A stretch of DNA of 26,326 nucleotides from an uncultured Pseudoxanthomonas sp. (lineage in GTDB: Bacteria; Pseudomonadota; Gammaproteobacteria; Xanthomonadales; Xanthomonadaceae): contig CAMPIO010000046.1 in the NCBI GenBank assembly GCA_946886405.1, positions 1-26,326 of the forward strand. Direction: 5' to 3'. Positions 24,271 through 26,326 of the stretch are shown here, one piece after another. Under the pieces are notes generated by a model. The model saw only the letters and a list, made by a program, of their open reading frames with translations, was not told where the DNA came from and made no database searches. Numbering within the stretch: position 1 is the stretch's first letter; each line of letters starts with the position of its first letter. The position numbers and the translations under genes were made by a program.

Positions 24271-24672
24271 ATGGGCATGATCAGCGAGTTCAAGGAATTC
24301 GTATCGCGCGGCAACGTGGTCGATCTCGCCGTAGGCGTGGTCATTGGTGCTGCGTTCGGCAAGATCGTCAGCAGCCTGGTCGACGGCATCGTGATGCCGC
24401 TGGTGGGCCTGGCGATGGGCGGCGTGAAGTTCAGTGACCTCGCGGTGACCCTGCGTGCCGCTGAAGTGGACGCTGCCGGCAAGGAACTGGTGCCTGCGTT
24501 GCTGCTGAAGTACGGCGCCTTCCTGCAGACAGCGATCGACTTCCTGATCATCGCTTTCGTGATCTTCCTGTTCCTGAAGGCCTACAACCGCGTCCGCGCA
24601 CCGGCTCCCGTTGCCGCGACGCCCGAGGACATCGTGCTGTTGCGCGAGATCCGCGATTCGCTGAAAAAGTAG
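24271..24672 (+). CDS. mscL: Large-conductance mechanosensitive channel MscL
   Basis: Homopentameric inner-membrane channel that opens under strong turgor and releases solutes. The 133-residue protein has the amphipathic N-terminal helix ([20 protein letters not shown]) and the TM1 pore segment [20 protein letters not shown], followed by MPLVG. TM2 is [20 protein letters not shown], and the C-terminal helix ends in a charged bundle ([13 protein letters not shown]). Length is standard. ATG 24271 has AAGGAAAA upstream. It is followed by its own terminator. Confidence 0.97.
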   Translation: MGMISEFKEFVSRGNVVDLAVGVVIGAAFGKIVSSLVDGIVMPLVGLAMGGVKFSDLAVTLRAAEVDAAGKELVPALLLKYGAFLQTAIDFLIIAFVIFLFLKAYNRVRAPAPVAATPEDIVLLREIRDSLKK

Positions 24673-24718
24673 GCGGACGCTGCATTCCGAACCGGCAACG
24701 CCGGCAAGGGAACCACGA

Positions 24719-24753
24719 GGCCACGGGCTGTTAAGCTCGTGGCCTTCGTTTTT
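24719..24753 (+). terminator. Intrinsic terminator after mscL
   Basis: GGCCACGGG, loop of eight, CTCGTGGCC: a 9-bp stem with one G-T pair, followed by TTCGTTTTT. It lies 46 bp after the mscL stop and just before the M28 peptidase start. Confidence 0.8.
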
Positions 24754-24765
24754 CCGGGATGTTCC

Positions 24766-26154
24766 ATGCGCCTCGTTCCGCTGCTGCTCGCCCTGACCCT
24801 CGCCGCGCCTGCCCTTGCCGCCGACCGCGAGACGCGCATTCCGGATAGCGCCCTCGCCACTGCCGCCACGTTGCGCGAGCAGGCGCTTGTCGACGACACC
24901 GGCTGGAAGGTCGTCGAGTCGCTGACCACCGAGATCGGTCCACGCCTGGCCGGCAGCGAGGCCGATGCGAAGGCGGTCGCGTGGGCGCAGGCGAAATTCA
25001 AGGCGCTCGGTTTCGACAAGGTGTGGATCGAGCCGGTGACGTTTCCGAAGTGGGTGCGTCGCAGCGAGCATGCCGCCGTGGTGGGCGCGCATGCACAGCC
25101 GCTCACCGTCACCGCGCTCGGCGGCAGTCCCGCTGGCAAGGTCGATGCCGACATCGTCCGCTTCTCCGACCTCGCCGCACTCGAGGCCGCACCGGAGGGC
25201 TCGCTGAGCGGCAAGATCGCGTTCGTCGACTACCAGATGACGTCCGCACGCGATGGCAGCGACTACCGCAATGGCGGCGCGATCCGCTCGAAGGGTCCAT
25301 CGGCGGCGATCCGCAAGGGTGCCGTCGCGTTCCTGATGCGCTCGGCGGGCACCGACAACCACCGCGTCGCGCATACCGGCATCACGCGTTTCGACGACGG
25401 TCTGACGCCGGTGCCTTCTGCGTCACTGACCGTTCCCGATGCCGACCAGCTCGCCCGCCTGCTGCGGCGTGGCCCGGTGCGCGTGTCGCTGTCGCTCGAC
25501 TGCGGGTGGGACGGCGAATACACCTCGCACAACGTGATCGGCGAGATCACCGGGCGCAGCCTGCCGAAGGAGGTCGTGGTGATCGGCGGCCACCTGGATT
25601 CGTGGGACCTGGGTACCGGCGCGATCGACGACGGCGCGGGCATCGGCATCACGATGGCCGCCGGTCACCTGATCGGAAAGCTGAAGCAGGCGCCGAAGCG
25701 CACGATCCGCGTGATCGCGTTCGCCAACGAGGAACAGGGTCTGTACGGTGGCAAGGCATACGCGGAGAAGCATGTCGCCGACATCACCCGCCACCAGCTC
25801 GCCGCCGAGAGCGATTTCGGCGCCGGCCGCATTTATGCCTTCAACACCGGCGCGCCGGAACATGCACGCAAGGCGACCGAGCAGATCGCGCAGGCACTGG
25901 CACCGCTGGGCATCGAATACGCGCCGGGCAAGGGCAGCGCGGGCCCCGATATCAGCCCGTTCGCCGCCAAGGGCATGGCGTGGGCGTGGCTGGCGCAGGA
26001 CGGTAGCGATTACTTCGACCTGCACCACAATGCCGACGACACGCTCGACAAGATCGATCCGGCCGCGCTGGCGCAGAACGTCGCGGCGTACACCGTGTTC
26101 GCCTATCTCGCGGCGGAAGCCGAGGGCGACTTCGGCAGCCGGTTGAAGGAATAG
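24766..26154 (+). CDS. Exported M28 family metallopeptidase
   Basis: 462 residues with a signal peptide (MRLVPLLLALTLAAPALA, cleavage near residue 18), so periplasmic or secreted. The di-zinc site is complete: His276 in GGHLDSWD, Asp288 in GAIDDGAG, Glu322-Glu323 in FANEEQGL, Asp350 in ESDFGAGR, and His420 or 421 in DLHHNADD. A PA-like insert occupies about residues 110-240. It resembles glutamate carboxypeptidase-like/aminopeptidase M28 enzymes; dipeptide cleavage is inferred. ATG 24766 is chosen over the in-frame GTG 24739, which lies inside the mscL terminator. Confidence 0.94.
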   Translation: MRLVPLLLALTLAAPALAADRETRIPDSALATAATLREQALVDDTGWKVVESLTTEIGPRLAGSEADAKAVAWAQAKFKALGFDKVWIEPVTFPKWVRRSEHAAVVGAHAQPLTVTALGGSPAGKVDADIVRFSDLAALEAAPEGSLSGKIAFVDYQMTSARDGSDYRNGGAIRSKGPSAAIRKGAVAFLMRSAGTDNHRVAHTGITRFDDGLTPVPSASLTVPDADQLARLLRRGPVRVSLSLDCGWDGEYTSHNVIGEITGRSLPKEVVVIGGHLDSWDLGTGAIDDGAGIGITMAAGHLIGKLKQAPKRTIRVIAFANEEQGLYGGKAYAEKHVADITRHQLAAESDFGAGRIYAFNTGAPEHARKATEQIAQALAPLGIEYAPGKGSAGPDISPFAAKGMAWAWLAQDGSDYFDLHHNADDTLDKIDPAALAQNVAAYTVFAYLAAEAEGDFGSRLKE

Positions 26155-26188
26155 GTCTCGCGATCCCGCAGAGGCCGTTCCACGCCCT

Positions 26189-26264
26189 TGTAGGAGCGGG
26201 CCATGCCCGCGATGCTCTTCAGGCGCCTGGCCGAAAAGCATCGCGCCCATGGGACGCTCCTACA
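26189..26264. repeat. REP-type dyad, GCGGGC-CAT-GCCCGC class
   Basis: The left arm starts TGTAGGAGCGGGCCATGCCC, followed by GCGATGCT; the right arm is the near reverse complement ending GCTCCTACA. The central half-sites (GGCCATGCCC against TCCCATGGGC) differ but each still forms its own hairpin, one perfect and one with a single mismatch. It lies 35 bp after the M28 peptidase stop and is the same family as the element at 13736-13835. Confidence 0.85.
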
Positions 26265-26278
26265 GGGACGAGGGGTTT

Positions 26279-26326
26279 TGTAGGAGCGGGCCATGCCCGC
26301 GATGCTCTTCAGGCGGCTGGCCGAAA
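26279..26326. repeat. Second REP copy, cut by right window edge
   Basis: Starts TGTAGGAGCGGGCCATGCCC and repeats the previous unit's left half base for base apart from one substitution near the centre (GGCGGCTGG against GGCGCCTGG). Separated from the first by 14 bases, so this is a direct array of at least two dyads that continues beyond the window. Confidence 0.8.

Noticed and set aside
24739..24765. GTG start for the M28 peptidase
   Set aside because: It lies within the mscL terminator stem, and the signal peptide begins properly at ATG 24766.

Overview
This window looks like a chromosomal stretch of a high-GC gammaproteobacterium of the family Xanthomonadaceae/Lysobacteraceae (Lysobacter, Pseudoxanthomonas, Luteimonas or a relative). 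The evidence is the GC-rich third codon positions, the family-typical REP repeats that begin TGTAGGAGC, a divergent rsmI/lpoA-yraN pair, a RibBX-type riboflavin protein and housekeeping gene content. I see no phage, insertion sequence, CRISPR array or island signature. Assignment to a genus is not possible from this sequence alone.

Left part (1-5948), all on the minus strand. The window opens inside the 5' domain of the RNase P RNA gene (rnpB), which runs off the left edge. Upstream of it in the same direction are chrA (chromate transporter), two exported DUF885 proteins that are tandem paralogues, and rsmI (16S rRNA methyltransferase). From 5949 the strand switches: lpoA (activator of penicillin-binding protein 1A), yraN and a GlcD/Dld-like FAD oxidase run on the plus strand up to a REP element at 9211-9348.

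Central part (9355-18007), all on the minus strand. In transcription order it reads glyA, nrdR, GNAT acetyltransferase, ribD, class I methyltransferase, REP element, FMN riboswitch, ribE, ribBX, ribH, nusB, a small helix-hairpin-helix protein, thiL. This is a cofactor block: serine hydroxymethyltransferase and the ribonucleotide-reductase repressor are followed by riboflavin synthesis and thiamine phosphate kinase. Many junctions overlap or are only a few bases apart. The FMN riboswitch sits inside the run rather than at its head, so it should control ribE and the genes after it, but not ribD. RibBX has an intact DHBP-synthase half and a GTP-cyclohydrolase-like half without the zinc cysteines, so the GTP cyclohydrolase II step must be encoded elsewhere.

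Right part (18131-26326), mixed strands. It holds an RcnB-family periplasmic protein rich in Asp-Arg-Arg repeats, the ABC-F translation factor ettA, a DUF3667 zinc-ribbon membrane protein, a soluble receptor-like protein with a chemoreceptor signalling tip in front of a Cache-like sensor region and a sigma-28-like promoter upstream, a Rieske ferredoxin, a small membrane protein, a fumarylacetoacetate-hydrolase-family enzyme, mscL and an exported M28 metallopeptidase. The window ends in a second REP cluster cut by the right edge.

The most unusual items are the inverted-order chemoreceptor-like protein with its sigma-28-like promoter, the RibBX degeneracy, the mid-run FMN riboswitch with a 16-codon open frame overlapping the ribE start, and a REP element that supplies the stop codon of the methyltransferase gene. 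I found no clear multi-gene system that I would call undescribed. The longest gene-free stretch (13376-13831) is explained by the ribE leader, the FMN riboswitch, a promoter-like box and the REP element.
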